Notes: generated by a model from the sequence alone, not told the origin. A DNA stretch of 64,000 bases from Cryobacterium psychrotolerans (GCF_900101115.1 NZ_FNFU01000008.1:1-64000), one strand, 5' to 3'; counted from the first letter of the stretch, positions 17,133 to 25,504 are shown. A program made the numbers and translations.

Positions 17133-18062
17133 TCAGTCCGTGCGCAGCACCACGTTGGCGGGGGCCTCGCCGCGCAGCATCCGGTTGATCTGGCCGCGCA
17201 GCAGGCGGGCCATCCGCGGCAGCATGGCCGTCGAGGCTCCACCGACGTGCGGGGAGATCAGCACATTGGGCAGGGCGAAGAGCGGATGCCCCTGGGGCAG
17301 CGGCTCCGGATCGGTCACGTCGAGGGCGAGCCGCAGGCGCCCGCTGCCGGCGTGGGCGAGCAGCGCGTCGGTGTCCGCCACCGGGCCGCGGGCGATGTTC
17401 ACGAGCAGGCTGCCGTCGCGCATCCGGCCGAGGAAGGCGTCGTCGACCAGGTGCGTCGTCGACGCGGTGAGCGGCACGCCGACGACGACGATGTCGGCCT
17501 GGGGGAGCAGTCCGGGCAGTGACTCGAACCCGTGGATCACGCCGCGGTCGTCGGAGCGGGCGGTGCGGGCCACGCGCACGACAGTGGTCTCGAACGGGAG
17601 CAGCCGGGCCTCGATCGCCTGGCCCACGCCGCCGAAGCCCACCAGCAGCACGGTGCGGTCGGCGAGGCTCGCGTGCTGGGCAGGGGCCCAACGGCCCTCG
17701 GTTGCCGCCCGCACGAAGTCCGGGATGCCGCGCTGTGAGGCCAGGATCAGCGCCAGGGTGAGTTCGGCGGTCGACGTCTCGTGCACGGTGGCCGCGTTGG
17801 CAAACACGTGCCCGGCCGGCAGCGCCGCCTTGACCTGGTCGTAGCCGATCGACTGGCTCTGCACCAGGCGCGTCGTCACGCCGGCGAGGTGCGCGAGGCC
17901 GGCCGGTTTGCCCATATACGGCGTCACCACGATGTCGATGACGGGCACCGGCGCCGGACCGGTCAGCTCCCAGTCGAGAAGCTCGACCCCGTCGGGCAGG
18001 TCGCCGAGGGCCTCCCGCAGTTTCGTTTCCGGCACACTGACACGCAATCGCGGAGAAGTCAT
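17133..18062 (-). CDS. D-2-hydroxyacid dehydrogenase (NAD-binding)
   Basis: 309 residues. A Rossmann motif (VLLVGFGGVGQAIEARLL) near residues 138-155 and the catalytic set of D-2-hydroxyacid dehydrogenases are visible: Arg in VNIARGPVADTDALL, Glu in DVTDPEPLPQGHPLF and His in LISPHVGG. The N-terminal substrate domain is short. Members reduce or oxidise 2-oxo/2-hydroxy acids; the substrate is not readable here. It sits downstream of the MFS gene in the same orientation, separated by a family A palindrome, so it is probably transcribed alone. Confidence 0.85.
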   Translation of the reverse strand: MTSPRLRVSVPETKLREALGDLPDGVELLDWELTGPAPVPVIDIVVTPYMGKPAGLAHLAGVTTRLVQSQSIGYDQVKAALPAGHVFANAATVHETSTAELTLALILASQRGIPDFVRAATEGRWAPAQHASLADRTVLLVGFGGVGQAIEARLLPFETTVVRVARTARSDDRGVIHGFESLPGLLPQADIVVVGVPLTASTTHLVDDAFLGRMRDGSLLVNIARGPVADTDALLAHAGSGRLRLALDVTDPEPLPQGHPLFALPNVLISPHVGGASTAMLPRMARLLRGQINRMLRGEAPANVVLRTD

Positions 18063-18088
18063 CTTCCGAGCCTAGAGGCGCCCGTTAG

Positions 18089-18154
18089 CCCCGCGAAACT
18101 GCATTTGTGCGCGTTATGAACGCGCTTTAGCGCGCACAACTGCGGTTTCGCGGG
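18089..18154. repeat. long intergenic palindrome, family A copy 2
   Basis: Left arm with GCGAAACTGCATTTGTGCGC and the inverted right arm (GCGCGCACAACTGCGGTTTC) enclose a TTATGAACGCGCTTTA core. It lies between the hydroxyacid dehydrogenase start (18062) and the MFS stop (18207), that is, 3' of the MFS gene. Confidence 0.88.
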
Positions 18155-18206
18155 ATGTTTGCGGGGGGCTCGCGGGAGATTAGGGGATTAGGGGGTTAAG
18201 GGCGGC

Positions 18207-19529
18207 TCAGCGGGGGGTGGTTGCCTCGACGATGGCGATCTCCCGGGTCGCGGTTTCGCGGTCGCGGCCGGACCCGTCGTGCCGCACGAGCAGCCGCGGC
18301 GTGCCGCGCGGGCGGAAGCGCACGCGCAGCCGGCGGTACTTGATCATCCAGAACAGCACGGCGGCGGCGGCCAGGATCCCGGACAGGGCGGCGACCCCGA
18401 GCCCCCAGCGTGGGCCGTACTGGTCGGTGACCCAGCCCACCAGCGGAGCGCCGAGCGGGGTGCCGCCGGCGAAGATCGCCATGTACAGGGCCATGACGCG
18501 GCCGCGCATGGCAGGGGTGGTCGTCGTCTGCACGTAGGCGTTCGCGGTCGTCATCAGGGTGATGGCGGAGAACCCTACGAGCGCCAGGGCGATCGCGAAG
18601 GCGGCGTAGGTGGGCATCAGGGCCGCAACCCCGCAGGCGATACCGAATGTCGCGGCGCCGACGACCACGAGCCGGAGCCGCGGCCGGCTGCGGTGCGCCG
18701 AGAGCAGGGCCCCGGCCACCGACCCGATGGCCATGATCGAGCTGAGCAGGCCGAATTCCCCGGCGCCCATCCCGAACTCGACGGTCGCCATCGTCGCCGT
18801 GAAGATCGCGAAGTTGAAGCCGAACGTGCCGACCAGGAACACGGTGATCAGCACGACCACGATGTCCGGCCGGCGCCAGACATAGCGGAACCCGGCCACC
18901 AGCTGGCCTCGCTCCCGGGATGCCTTCGGCTGCGCCCGGAGTTTCTCCCGGCGCAGCAGCAGCATCGCGAGCACGGTCACGGCGAAGGTGGCCGCGTTGA
19001 TCAGGAAGACCCAGCCCGCACCGACGGCGACGGTGAGGATGCCCGCGGCGGCCGGTCCGATCAGCCGGGCCCCGTTGAATGACGCCGAGTTCAACGCGAC
19101 GGCGTTCGACAGGTTGTCATCGGCGACGAGCTCGGAGACGAACGTCTGCCGGGCCGGCGCGTCGATCGCCGCGACGACCCCGAGGGCGAGGGCGAAGAGG
19201 TAGACGTGCCAGAGCTCCACCACCCCGGTCACCGTGATGATGCCGAGCCCGAGGGCGAGAATCGCCATCAGGGTCTGGGTGAGGATGAGCAGCCGGCGCC
19301 GGTTGAAGCGGTCGGCGATCAGGCCCGACCAGGGCATCAGGAGCAGCTGCGGCCCGAACTGGAGCGCCATGACGATGCCGACCGCGGTGGCATTGTGATC
19401 GGTCAGCTCGGTGAGCACGATCCAGTCCTGCGCGGTGCGCTGCATCCAGGTGCCGATGTTCGACACGAGGGCGCCGGCGAACCAGATCCGGTAATTCACG
19501 CCGCCCAGGGAGCGGAACATCGCACTCAA
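18207..19529 (-). CDS. MFS transporter (DHA3/EntS-like exporter)
   Basis: 440 residues with about 12 hydrophobic segments. The N-terminal half has the exporter pattern ALVSNIGTWMQRTAQDW, LQFGPQLLLMPWSGLIADRFNRRRLL (the DRxxRR loop between segments 2 and 3) and LVADDNLSNAVALNSASFNGARLIGPAAAGIL, typical of the DHA3/enterobactin-exporter branch. The substrate is unknown. It overlaps the upstream MarR gene by 4 bases (ATGA), and a MarR-MFS pair normally means substrate-induced efflux of a toxic compound. The C-terminus is a basic, Arg-rich tail of about 50 residues. Confidence 0.9.
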   Translation of the reverse strand: MSAMFRSLGGVNYRIWFAGALVSNIGTWMQRTAQDWIVLTELTDHNATAVGIVMALQFGPQLLLMPWSGLIADRFNRRRLLILTQTLMAILALGLGIITVTGVVELWHVYLFALALGVVAAIDAPARQTFVSELVADDNLSNAVALNSASFNGARLIGPAAAGILTVAVGAGWVFLINAATFAVTVLAMLLLRREKLRAQPKASRERGQLVAGFRYVWRRPDIVVVLITVFLVGTFGFNFAIFTATMATVEFGMGAGEFGLLSSIMAIGSVAGALLSAHRSRPRLRLVVVGAATFGIACGVAALMPTYAAFAIALALVGFSAITLMTTANAYVQTTTTPAMRGRVMALYMAIFAGGTPLGAPLVGWVTDQYGPRWGLGVAALSGILAAAAVLFWMIKYRRLRVRFRPRGTPRLLVRHDGSGRDRETATREIAIVEATTPR

Positions 19530-19996
19530 CTGTCGGCCAGTCCCCTCATGATGAGCGTCGCCTCGGCGAGCACGCGGCGACGCTCGGGGGTGAGGGCACT
19601 GACGCGCGTGGCCAGCCAGGCGTCCCGGCGCATCCGGGTCTCGCGCATCAGCGCCTGGCCCTGCTCGGATGCGCTGAGCACGACCTTGCGGCCGTCGTCT
19701 TCGGCTCCGGCCCGCTGCACGAGGCCCGCCTCAACGAGGCAGTTGACGGTGCGGTTCATCGAGGGCGGTGTGACGTGTTCGAGTTCGCTCAACTCGCCGA
19801 GGGTCAGCGGTCCGTCGACGAAGAGGGTGCCGAGGGCAGAGAACTGGCCACCGCTGAGCTCGTTCTCCGCCTTCTCCTGGCGGAGGCGCCGGGCCAGCCG
19901 GCCGTTGGCGATCCGGAAGTCGTGGCTGAGTTCTGCAACGCTGCTGCGCCGGGCCGGTGTCGAGGCGGGGGCAGGGGTCGCGGATTCCATAAGCAT
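19526..19996 (-). CDS. MarR-family regulator of the adjacent exporter
   Basis: 156 residues with the MarR winged helix (LGELSELEHVTPPSMNRTVNCLVEAGLVQRAGAEDDGRKVVLSASEQGQAL). It is co-transcribed with the MFS gene. A TTAGC-GTT-GCTAA palindrome at 20010-20022, 14 bases before its start, is the probable operator and could also affect the divergent hydrolase gene. Start ATG at 19996; a second ATG is two codons on. Confidence 0.9.
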   Translation of the reverse strand: MLMESATPAPASTPARRSSVAELSHDFRIANGRLARRLRQEKAENELSGGQFSALGTLFVDGPLTLGELSELEHVTPPSMNRTVNCLVEAGLVQRAGAEDDGRKVVLSASEQGQALMRETRMRRDAWLATRVSALTPERRRVLAEATLIMRGLADS

Positions 19997-20009
19997 TGAG
20001 CATAACCAA

Positions 20010-20022
20010 TTAGCGTTGCTAA
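20010..20022. promoter_or_regulatory. candidate MarR operator
   Basis: TTAGCGTTGCTAA: perfect 5-base arms with a 3-base centre. It sits in the 65-base divergent gap between the MarR gene and the alpha/beta hydrolase gene. Confidence 0.6.
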
Positions 20023-20061
20023 GTATTCCTCTGCGCTGCCGTCTGCTGCCAGAATGACACC

Positions 20062-20931
20062 GTGCCCACCTTCACGGATGATTACGGCGTCGAGATCACC
20101 TACTACGCCTGGCCGGTCCCGAACGCGCGGGCCGTGGTTCAGCTCGCTCACGGGGTGGGGGAGCACGCCGGCCGCTACGCGGAACTCGCGCGGGCGCTCA
20201 ACGCCGCCGGCTACACGGTCTACGCGGACGACCACCGCGGCCACGGCCAGACCGGACTCGATCAGCACGGAGGCGACCTGTCGAAGATCGGCCGGCTCGG
20301 GCCGGGCGGGATGCGCGCGGCCGTCGCCGGCGTGCACCAGCTGAGCGGGATCATCCGCTCCCAGCAGCCGGGGCTGCCCCTCGTGCTGCTCGGGCACAGC
20401 TGGGGGTCGTTCATGGTGCAGATGATCATGAACCAGTACCCGGCCGACTACGACGCCATCGTGCTCAGCGGCACCGCGTATCGCTGGCCCGGCTACCTCG
20501 ACAGCGGTGACCTCAACCGCAAACACAAGCACCTCGGCACGACGGGCGTCGAGTGGCTGAGCCGCGACCCCGCGGTGGCCGACGCGTTCATCGCGGATCC
20601 GCTCACCACGACGACCCCCCTGGCCCGGCTTTTCGGGCTGCGCGAGGCGGCCCGGATCTTCGGTCGACCGGCCCAGGGGCTGCCGCCCGCCCTCCCGCTG
20701 CTGATCCAGGTGGGCGGCGACGACACCGTCGGCGGAGAGCGCAGCGCACGCATGCTCGTCAAGGCATATACGCGGCGATCCGGCCTGCGCGACGTGAGGC
20801 TGGTCGTGTACCCCGGCGCCCGCCACGAGGTCTTCAACGAAACCAACCGGGCGGACGTCGTCGCCGACCTCGTCGCCTGGCTCGATGAGCGCTTCCGCGC
20901 GCACACGGATGTCGGGGGCCCGGGCGATTAG
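20062..20931 (+). CDS. alpha/beta hydrolase, monoacylglycerol lipase-like (S33 family)
   Basis: 289 residues. The N-terminal AVVQLAHGVGEHAGRYAELARALNAAGYTVYADDHRGHGQT region is characteristic of monoglyceride lipase/lysophospholipase proteins. The nucleophile Ser lies in LLGHSWGS near residue 114, with Asp in VGGDDTVGG and His in YPGARHEVFNE completing the triad. No signal peptide. It is separated by 9 bases from the lipoate ligase gene, so the two probably share a transcript although a functional link is not obvious. Confidence 0.88.
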   Translation: MPTFTDDYGVEITYYAWPVPNARAVVQLAHGVGEHAGRYAELARALNAAGYTVYADDHRGHGQTGLDQHGGDLSKIGRLGPGGMRAAVAGVHQLSGIIRSQQPGLPLVLLGHSWGSFMVQMIMNQYPADYDAIVLSGTAYRWPGYLDSGDLNRKHKHLGTTGVEWLSRDPAVADAFIADPLTTTTPLARLFGLREAARIFGRPAQGLPPALPLLIQVGGDDTVGGERSARMLVKAYTRRSGLRDVRLVVYPGARHEVFNETNRADVVADLVAWLDERFRAHTDVGGPGD

Positions 20932-20940
20932 GCTTGCCCC

Positions 20941-21990
20941 ATGCACGGTGAATACAAGGTTCCAGGTGGCAAGCTCGTGGTTGTCGATCTCGACGTGGTC
21001 GACGACAAGATCGTCAACTTCCGGCTGGCCGGAGACTTCTTCCTCGACCCGGACGACGCCCTCGAGGACATCAACGCCGCGGTGAACGGCCTGCCGGTCG
21101 GCAGCGACGCCGCGACCATCGCCGCCGCGGTGCGGGGGGCGCTGCCCGCGCACGCGACCCTGCTCGGCTTCTCGCCGGAGTCCGTGGCGGTCGCGATCCG
21201 CCGGTCCCTGGCCCAGGCCAGCGGCTGGCGCGACTACGACTGGCAGCTCATCCACTCCAAGCCGGTTGCGCCGATGATGCAGATGGCGCTGGACGAGGTG
21301 CTCGCGATCGAGGTCGGCGAAGGACGCCGCAAGCCCACGCTCCGCATCTGGGAGTGGAACGAGCCGGCCGTGGTGATCGGCAGTTTCCAGTCACTGAAGA
21401 ACGAGGTGGACCCCGCCAACGCCGCCCTGCACGGCTTCACCGTCGTGCGCCGGATCACCGGCGGCGGCGCCATGTTCATGGAGGCCGGATCGGTCATCAC
21501 GTATTCGATCTACGCGCCGGTCGAACTGGTCCAGGGGATGACCTTCGCCGACTCGTACGCCTTCCTCGACGACTGGGTGCTCACCGCGCTCAAGTCACTC
21601 GGCATCGACGCGTACTACCAGCCGCTCAACGACATCACGAGCCCGAAGGGCAAGATCGGCGGAGCCGCGCAGAAGCGGCTCGGCAGCGGCGCCGTGCTGC
21701 ACCACGTCACCATGAGCTACGACATGGACGGCGACAAGATGGTCCAGGTGCTGCGCATCGGCCGCGAGAAGCTGAGCGACAAGGGCATCACCAGCGCGGC
21801 CAAGCGGGTCGACCCGCTGCGCAGCCAGACCGGCCTGGGCCGCGACGAAATCATCGAACGGATGAAGGACACCTTCATCGAGCTCTATGGTGCGCGTTCC
21901 GGCGACATCACCGACGAGGAGTACGCGAAGGCGGCCGAGCTTGTCGTCACCAAGTTCGGCACGGACGAATGGATCACCCGCGTTCCCTGA
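20941..21990 (+). CDS. lipoate--protein ligase family protein
   Basis: 349 residues. A short accessory domain of about 90 residues at the N-terminus (MHGEYKVPGGKLVVVDL, VVDDKIVNFRLAGDFFLDPDDALEDIN) resembles the LplA C-terminal domain. It is followed by the catalytic biotin/lipoate ligase fold (LRIWEWNEPAVVIGSFQSL, VVRRITGGGAMFMEAG, Lys in GKIGGAAQKRLGSGAVLHH). Relative to E. coli LplA the two domains are in swapped order, an arrangement I regard as usual in actinobacteria. It would attach lipoate or octanoate to 2-oxoacid dehydrogenase and glycine cleavage subunits. Start ATG at 20941. Confidence 0.88.
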   Translation: MHGEYKVPGGKLVVVDLDVVDDKIVNFRLAGDFFLDPDDALEDINAAVNGLPVGSDAATIAAAVRGALPAHATLLGFSPESVAVAIRRSLAQASGWRDYDWQLIHSKPVAPMMQMALDEVLAIEVGEGRRKPTLRIWEWNEPAVVIGSFQSLKNEVDPANAALHGFTVVRRITGGGAMFMEAGSVITYSIYAPVELVQGMTFADSYAFLDDWVLTALKSLGIDAYYQPLNDITSPKGKIGGAAQKRLGSGAVLHHVTMSYDMDGDKMVQVLRIGREKLSDKGITSAAKRVDPLRSQTGLGRDEIIERMKDTFIELYGARSGDITDEEYAKAAELVVTKFGTDEWITRVP

Positions 21991-22036
21991 CCGGATGCCG
22001 CCCGGCGGACTGCGCGCCCCTCGGTAGACTGGCGGA

Positions 22037-22372
22037 ATGGAGTGGTGGTTTCCGATCGGCCTGGCCGGCTTTGTGCTGCTCGGATACCTGGCCAACCGGC
22101 TCGGCTGGATCGACCTTTCGAACAAGAACCATCGCCCTGGCGGCGGCGGAAGCATCGTGAGCATCGGCGACGAGGTCTTCGCGCCCGCTCGGCATGAGGC
22201 CGCCATCGAGCTGGACCGCCAGAGCGTGCTCCCGGCGCCCGCGCCCCTCGCCGGGGATCCGGCCGCAGACAAGGTCTACGACGGCCGCATCACCATCCAG
22301 CTGCGAGACGACCACCAGCTGCGAGACGACGAGCCGCGAATCGACCGGCGACCGGGGCCGGATCCCAGCTAG
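22037..22372 (+). CDS. small membrane-anchored protein of unknown function
   Basis: 111 residues. One N-terminal membrane helix (residues 3-20, WWFPIGLAGFVLLGYLANRLG) is followed by a soluble tail with a Gly-rich linker (RPGGGG) and GDEVFAPARHEAAIELDRQ. The tail pattern recalls small actinobacterial proteins annotated only as domains of unknown function (DUF6191-like is possible). The C-terminus repeats an (I/H)QLRDD motif twice (QLRDDHQLRDDEPR). It is probably real: the spacing to its neighbours is normal and codon use is typical. Confidence 0.6.
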   Translation: MEWWFPIGLAGFVLLGYLANRLGWIDLSNKNHRPGGGGSIVSIGDEVFAPARHEAAIELDRQSVLPAPAPLAGDPAADKVYDGRITIQLRDDHQLRDDEPRIDRRPGPDPS

Positions 22373-22407
22373 CTCCCGCGGGCTATGTCGACTGGCAGAA
22401 TGAGGGA

Positions 22408-23334
22408 ATGCCTATTGCGTGGTCACAGACGTCTCCCAGCCGCGTCATCCACGCCGACAACCTCGAGGTGCTCCCCGCACTGCCGGACGCGTCCTTCACT
22501 CTGATCTACCTCGACCCCCCGTTCAACACGGGCCGCGTGCAGAATCGCCGCACAACGACGTCGGTGCGCCTGCCGACGCCGCCGGCAAGCCCGGGAAAGG
22601 GCGCGCGCGCGGCCGGCACCATCACCGGTTTCAAGGGTCAGTTGTACGAGCGGATCAAGGGCGACCTGCTCGGCTACGACGACCAGTTCGAGGATTACTG
22701 GGCCTTTCTTGAACCGCGCCTGATCGAAGCCTGGCGCCTGCTCGCCGACGACGGCACCCTGTACCTGCACCTCGACTACCGGGAGGCGCACTACGCCAAG
22801 GTGCTGCTCGACGCGCTCTTCGGCCGGGACTGCTTCCTCAACGAACTGATCTGGGCCTACGACTATGGGGCGAAGTCGAAGAACCGCTGGCCGACCAAGC
22901 ACGACACGATCCTCGTCTACGTGAAGAACCCGGCCCGGTACTACTTCGACTCGAGCACCGTCGACCGCGAGCCGTACATGGCGCCCGGGCTGGTCACGCC
23001 CGAGAAGGTCGCGCGCGGCAAGCTGCCGACGGATGTCTGGTGGCACACGATCGTGTCGCCCACGGGCAAGGAGAAGACCGGGTACCCCACCCAGAAGCCG
23101 ATCGGCATCCTGCGCCGGATGATCCAGGCCTCCAGTCGCGAAGGCGACTGGGTGCTCGACTTCTTCGCCGGCAGCGGCACCACCGGCGCGGTCGCCGCCG
23201 CCCTCGGACGCCGCTTCGTGCTCGTCGACCAGAACCCGGAATCGATCGCGGTGATGCGCACGCGGTTCGCGCCCCTGCCCGACGTCGAGTTCCTCGGCCC
23301 GCCCGCCCCGGAGGTCGAGCCTGTCGAGACCTGA
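22408..23334 (+). CDS. solitary DNA methyltransferase (beta class, N6-adenine or N4-cytosine)
   Basis: 308 residues. Motif IV is LIYLDPPFNTG near residues 32-42, motif X/I region is DFFAGSGTTGAVAAALGRRFVLVDQN near 251-276. The order IV before I marks a beta-class amino-methyltransferase, and DPPF favours N6-adenine or N4-cytosine methylation. A low-complexity Pro/Arg/Thr-rich insert (residues 47-66) follows the catalytic motif. No restriction endonuclease or specificity subunit is adjacent, so it looks like an orphan, possibly regulatory, methylase. Its last codons (EVEPVET) are read from a 19-bp palindrome GGTCGAGCCTGTCGAGACC directly before the TGA. Confidence 0.9.
   Translation: MPIAWSQTSPSRVIHADNLEVLPALPDASFTLIYLDPPFNTGRVQNRRTTTSVRLPTPPASPGKGARAAGTITGFKGQLYERIKGDLLGYDDQFEDYWAFLEPRLIEAWRLLADDGTLYLHLDYREAHYAKVLLDALFGRDCFLNELIWAYDYGAKSKNRWPTKHDTILVYVKNPARYYFDSSTVDREPYMAPGLVTPEKVARGKLPTDVWWHTIVSPTGKEKTGYPTQKPIGILRRMIQASSREGDWVLDFFAGSGTTGAVAAALGRRFVLVDQNPESIAVMRTRFAPLPDVEFLGPPAPEVEPVET
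23313..23331. repeat. short dispersed palindrome (REP-like) at the end of the methyltransferase gene
   Basis: GGTCGAGCCTGTCGAGACC, directly followed by the TGA stop of the methyltransferase. A closely related sequence (GGTCGAGCTTGTCGAGACC) occurs at 24295-24313 within a tandem repeat. Confidence 0.75.
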
Positions 23335-23346
23335 AACACTGAACCC

Positions 23347-24270
23347 ATGAGACTTCGCATCTTCACCGAACCGCAGCAGGGCGGCACCTACGACGACATC
23401 CTCGCCGTCGCCCAGGCCACGGAGTCGCTCGGCTTCGACGCGTTCTTCCGCTCCGACCACTACCTCGCGATGGGCGACGCCTCCGGTCTGCCGGGCCCGA
23501 CGGATGCCTGGACCACCCTGGCCGGGCTCGCCCGCGAGACGCGGCGCATCCGCCTCGGCACCCTCGTCTCGTCGGTGACCTTCCGTCCGCCGGGGATCCT
23601 CGCGATCCAGGCGGCCCAGGTCGACCAGATGTCGGGCGGCCGGGTCGAACTCGGCCTCGGCACCGGCTGGTTCGAGAGGGAACACCTCGCCTACGGCATC
23701 CCGTTCCCGCGGAAGCGCTTCGGCATGCTCGAGGAACAACTCGAGATCGTCACCGGACTGTGGGCGACCCCGGTCGGACAGAGCTACAGCTTCGCCGGCG
23801 AGCACTACAGGCTCGTCGACTCCCCGGCGCTGCCGAAGCCCGTGCAGGCGCGCGTTCCGGTCATCGTCGGCGGCGGCGGGCCTCAACGCACCCCGGCCCT
23901 GGCCGCCCGCTTCGGCACCGAGTTCAACCTGCCGTTCCCCGAGTTCGCGGACATTCCGGGCAAGTTCGCCGGCGTCCGCGCGGCCTGCACGGCCATCGGC
24001 CGCGACCCGCACGAGCTCGTCTACTCGGCCGCCCTGATCGCCGTTGCGGGGCGGGACGAGGCAGAGTTCGCCCGCCGGGCCGCCGCGGTCGGCCGCGAGC
24101 CGGCCGAGCTGCGCCAGCACGGCGTGGCCGGCACCGCATCCGAGATCGTGGACCGGCTGGGCGCCCTCGCCGCCGACGGCGTGGAGTGCGTCTACTTGCA
24201 GATCATGGATCTGTCCGACCTCGACCACCTGGACTTCATCGCCCGCGAGGTCGTGCCGCAGCTGGACTGA
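23347..24270 (+). CDS. LLM-class F420-dependent oxidoreductase
   Basis: 307 residues with the luciferase-like monooxygenase barrel: LRIFTEPQQGGTYDDILAVAQATESLGFDAFFRSDHYL at the N-terminus, then IRLGTLVSSVTFRPPGILAIQAAQVDQMSGGRVELGLGTGWFEREHLAYGIPF and VPVIVGGGGPQRTPALAARFGTEFN. This subgroup (F420-dependent, TIGR03560-like) is typical of actinobacteria; the substrate is unknown. It starts 12 bases after the methyltransferase stop. The downstream gap to the convergent gene holds a 36-bp tandem palindromic repeat. Confidence 0.88.
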   Translation: MRLRIFTEPQQGGTYDDILAVAQATESLGFDAFFRSDHYLAMGDASGLPGPTDAWTTLAGLARETRRIRLGTLVSSVTFRPPGILAIQAAQVDQMSGGRVELGLGTGWFEREHLAYGIPFPRKRFGMLEEQLEIVTGLWATPVGQSYSFAGEHYRLVDSPALPKPVQARVPVIVGGGGPQRTPALAARFGTEFNLPFPEFADIPGKFAGVRAACTAIGRDPHELVYSAALIAVAGRDEAEFARRAAAVGREPAELRQHGVAGTASEIVDRLGALAADGVECVYLQIMDLSDLDHLDFIAREVVPQLD

Positions 24271-24283
24271 TCCCGACTGGCCT

Positions 24284-24355
24284 CGACCATCGGTGGTCGA
24301 GCTTGTCGAGACCCCGGCCCGATCACCGGTGGCCGGGCCCGTCGAAGCCCGGTGC
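24284..24355. repeat. two tandem 36-bp palindromic units
   Basis: Unit 1 (24284-24319, beginning CGACCATCGGTGGTCGAGCT) and unit 2 (24320-24355, beginning CGATCACCGGTGGCCGGGCC) are diverged copies, each with nested inverted repeats. Unit 1 contains GGTCGAGCTTGTCGAGACC, the element also seen at 23313-23331. Unit 2 overlaps the last 11 codons of the convergent Cys-rich gene. Confidence 0.75.
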
Positions 24356-24736
24356 CGATGGACGCCGCCGAATGCTGATCCTGTCGTAGGACCGCTCGAG
24401 GATCGCATCCGTGGGCCATCCCGCGATGAGGGCCAGTTGATCCCGCGCGAGCCCCTCGGCGTCTGCGGGATCCCAACCCTGTGCGGAGAGCCCGGATGCG
24501 AGTGCAGCGACGTAGTCGCCGACCGTGAAGCCGGGAATCTCAGCGATCCGCGCAGTTGTCGTCGCGCGCTGGGAGCTCAGGCCGGCGAATCCACGGGAGC
24601 AGCCGCAACCGGACTCCGGGTGGACGCTGTCGCACGCGCACGGTTCCTGGATCGTCACTAATTCGCCTTCGACGCACCAGTGGTAGTCGTCGTCTCGAGT
24701 GCCCTGGGACAGGGATGTCGCCACGAGAACGTTCAT
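24323..24736 (-). CDS. small Cys-rich protein of unknown function
   Basis: 137 residues from ATG at 24736, which has a strong AAGGAGG 7-8 bases upstream (the frame is open to 24793 but without a ribosome site). The first 60 residues hold a cysteine cluster: Cys in YHWCVEGEL, then EPCACDSVHPESGCGCSRGFAGLSS, which could bind a metal. The rest is helical (FTVGDYVAALASGLSAQGWDPADAEGLARDQLALIAGWP). It resembles small actinobacterial proteins of unknown function. The last 11 residues (SAPGFDGPGHR) are encoded by a repeat unit, so the native end was probably shorter. Confidence 0.75.
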   Translation of the reverse strand: MNVLVATSLSQGTRDDDYHWCVEGELVTIQEPCACDSVHPESGCGCSRGFAGLSSQRATTTARIAEIPGFTVGDYVAALASGLSAQGWDPADAEGLARDQLALIAGWPTDAILERSYDRISIRRRPSAPGFDGPGHR

Positions 24737-24808
24737 GTCGCTTCCTCCTTTGTTGGGAATCATTGCGACCGTTCTATCGGCACCGTCCGACATTCGACGT
24801 CGTCGGTG

Positions 24809-25504
24809 CTAGCCCAGCGCCGCCACGGCGTCGGCGACGGGAACCGTGCCCGAGAGCAGGTGCAGCACCTGCCGCGTGCCGGCGCCGGTTCGCACCAGCT
24901 CGGCGAGCACGGCTGCGACGTCGGCGCGAGGCACGGTCCCTCGCGGCTCGGACCGGCCGGGCTCGAGGTGTCCCGGGCCGGTGAGGTCGAGCCGCACGGC
25001 CCCGGTGCCCGGGTCGTCGATGAGCCCGCCGGGGCGAACGATGGTCCAGGCCAGCGGGCGCGCGGCGAGATCCTCCTCGGCGGCCAGCTTGGCCCGGAGG
25101 TACGCAACGAAATCGGCGGGCACCGAGTCGGGCACCGCACTGTCCCGCACCGATTCGACCCCGGTCGAGGAGATCTGGATGAAACGCGGCACGCCCGCGG
25201 CCTCCGCCGCGTCGGCCAGCAGCACGGATGCGCCGAGGTCGACCGACTCTTTCCGGGCGTCTCCGCTGCCGGCTCCCGCCCCGGCGGCGAACACCGCAAC
25301 ATCCGCGCCGGACAGGACCCGGGCCAGATCAGCGACCGAGGCGCTCTCGAGGTCGAGCACCACCGGAGCCGCGCCGTCGACCATGAGGTCGGCGCCCTGC
25401 GCCTCGCTCCGGATCAGCCCGGTCACCTCGTGCCCGTCCCGAACCAGCGCCCGGGTCAGGTGTCGGGCGATCTTTCCGTGTGCACCAGCAATGACAATAC
25501 GCAT
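24809..25504 (-). CDS. NAD(P)-binding SDR-like protein (NmrA/atypical SDR)
   Basis: 231 residues from ATG at 25504. N-terminal Rossmann motif IVIAGAHGKIARHLTRALVRDGHEVTGLIRS, then SGADVAVFAAGAGAGSGDARKESVDLGASVLLADAAEAAGVPRFIQISSTG and the YLRAKLAAEEDLAARPLAWTIVRPGGL block with the YxxxK-like YLRAK site. This is the SDR_a5/NAD(P)H-binding type (YwnB/HSCARG-like), often redox sensing or quinone/NAD(P)-linked. A frame runs on upstream, but the GxxGxxG start and neighbouring gene spacing favour 25504. It is divergent from the carboxypeptidase gene. Confidence 0.85.
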   Translation of the reverse strand: MRIVIAGAHGKIARHLTRALVRDGHEVTGLIRSEAQGADLMVDGAAPVVLDLESASVADLARVLSGADVAVFAAGAGAGSGDARKESVDLGASVLLADAAEAAGVPRFIQISSTGVESVRDSAVPDSVPADFVAYLRAKLAAEEDLAARPLAWTIVRPGGLIDDPGTGAVRLDLTGPGHLEPGRSEPRGTVPRADVAAVLAELVRTGAGTRQVLHLLSGTVPVADAVAALG

